Assembly: GCA_963693305.1 (NCBI GenBank)
Contig: OY855914.1
Coordinates: 17,834,260-17,898,259, forward strand
Source of the DNA: Meandrina meandrites
Taxonomy: Eukaryota > Cnidaria > Anthozoa > Scleractinia > Meandrinidae
Length of the DNA stretch: 64,000 nucleotides
Direction: 5' to 3'
Every line of letters begins with the position of its first letter. Position 1 is the first letter of the stretch. Below are positions 62,902-64,000 of this stretch, piece by piece. The notes below the pieces were generated by a model, which worked only from the letters and a program-made list of their open reading frames with translations, had not been told where the DNA came from and did not search any database. The position numbers and the translations under genes are program-made.

Positions 62902-64000
62902 AAGGCAAAGCTAATTCGTCAAAAAAGTTTCGTCCCAGTAACCGGGCTGAAGTGTCCATATATATATGGGAATTTTTTTATCCCGGTTGCCGAGATCTCG
63001 GTAACCAGGCTGGCCCGCCTTCTCATATGAACATATCGAAATTTTTAATATATAGATTTAGGCAGGCCTAAAAGCGGAGCTCCCATTTCTTAATTTTATT
63101 ACTATATTTCTAAGCTTGTACAGTGGCCCATATAGGTACAAAATAAATTTTAATCGCTCATGGTTAAAAACCTCTCATGGTTTTGTTGACAAAAGCGACG
63201 TCAATATATTTCGTGGTCCCGTCTGAATTTTCTTTCCTGTGAGAGCCTGTTACTGACAGGTTCTGAAATTGAAATTGACGAGTGCATTTTATTTGGTTCC
63301 TCACGTACGCACGTCGGCGCAAAACAAATCTTATTTAAAGGAGAACGGAAGACAAAAATGCGAATTTTTTAAACTAGTTTAAATGAAAGTATGTGATGTG
63401 TGTTAAGCAAATATTAAGGTATTTGGAATTGTACTTACGTTTTAACCCGATTATGACAGCAAAAAGGTGCTCGTCATGGCAATTTGAACGTCCGCCATTT
63501 TGTCCGCCATATTGAAGGCTTGGCTGCAAAGCATGACGTCACTGCGCAATAGAATTTTCAAGCTCGGACTACAAAAATTACAGTTCAATGTGCATTTCTA
63601 TGATGTTGTAAAAAAACGCCCAGATACATATAAAGAAGTAGAAGCTTTCATCGGTTACCTCTGGCAAATGGAGCGTTGCTCAATGAATTACTGGCGCGAA
63701 TTAAAAGTGCGAATTTGCCCAAATAAGTCAATGTCATGATTGTTCAGATAAACTTGAAGAGAATTGCTTAAAAGCGATCGCTGCCTCGAACTTTGGATCC
63801 GAAAAAACATACACAAGAGTTAAAGAAAGTTACTGTACCGACCATATTCCACGTACGTTAAAGTAGTGTATGCAGAAGGCTTAGCTTGAAAGCGAAAGTC
63901 AGAGAAGCGGAAGCGAGGTAAATTAAAAAGCTGTAAAAAGTAAAATCGACATTATATGTTTATAACACTGTCTCCAGTGGGTATAATATTCTATTTAAGT
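62902..64000. other. Right flank of Polinton 2, no recognisable gene
   Basis: AAGG target copy at 62902-62905, then a MITE-like fragment (about 62935-63035, CGGTAACCAGGCTGG). An ORF at 63500-63739 (LQKLQFNVHFYDVVKKRPDT onward) follows CCGCCATTTTGTCCGCCATA; it may be an exon of an unknown gene, but no splice partner or domain is visible. Confidence 0.45.

Noticed and set aside
47660..62930. Longer target duplication around Polinton 2 based on AAAGCTAATTCG on both sides
   Set aside because: The shared word lies at different distances from the two ends, so only the adjacent AAGG is accepted.

Overview
This is eukaryotic nuclear DNA: AT-rich, mostly non-coding, with spliced and decayed genes, microsatellites and many foldback repeats. 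The repeat types and the Polinton proteins look most like a cnidarian (coral or anemone), but that rests on general recognition and no host marker gene is present. Almost everything I can name is a mobile element or its debris.

Bases 1-8,480 hold a decayed multi-exon transposon-derived gene on the minus strand. Its exon phases still fit, but it carries two frameshifts and at least two stops. A 3.8-kb DNA transposon (4,205-8,003) split one of its exons. That transposon encodes a KDZ-like transposase fragment and is flanked by a 10-bp target duplication. Bases 8,500-19,380 are repeats: a near-perfect 0.5-kb palindrome, a tRNA-derived SINE remnant, a long AACT array, and foldback elements with a CCTAGCGCTAGG core.

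Bases 19,383-36,173 are a nearly intact Polinton/Maverick (adintovirus-like) element of 16.8 kb. Its 206-bp terminal inverted repeats look identical, and a 5-bp ATTTG direct repeat flanks it. It encodes protein-primed DNA polymerase B (one frameshift), retroviral-type integrase (one in-frame TAG), a viral phospholipase A2 protein, an adenain-type protease, major capsid protein, penton-like minor capsid protein, packaging ATPase, a collagen-like fibre, and several small structural or early-type proteins. Together these cover replication, integration, capsid assembly, capsid maturation and genome packaging. Nearly every ORF has a TATA-like motif just upstream of its ATG. A block of stacked palindromes lies between the fibre gene and the right-end genes.

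Bases 36,174-47,731 contain the rest of the interrupted host repeat, a second copy of that repeat (an internal empty-site paralogue), an AGGAG array, a degenerate 0.65-0.8-kb tandem repeat, and a 4.5-kb TTAA-flanked element with about 0.85-kb inverted ends.

Bases 47,732-62,901 are a second, heavily decayed Polinton of 15.2 kb from a different lineage, judged by its polymerase and capsid sequences, although its integrase resembles that of the first. Most of its genes are frameshifted; the packaging ATPase and three small proteins are still open. In both Polintons the terminal repeat is itself a long palindrome able to fold into a hairpin. This shared end structure is the most unusual feature of the window.
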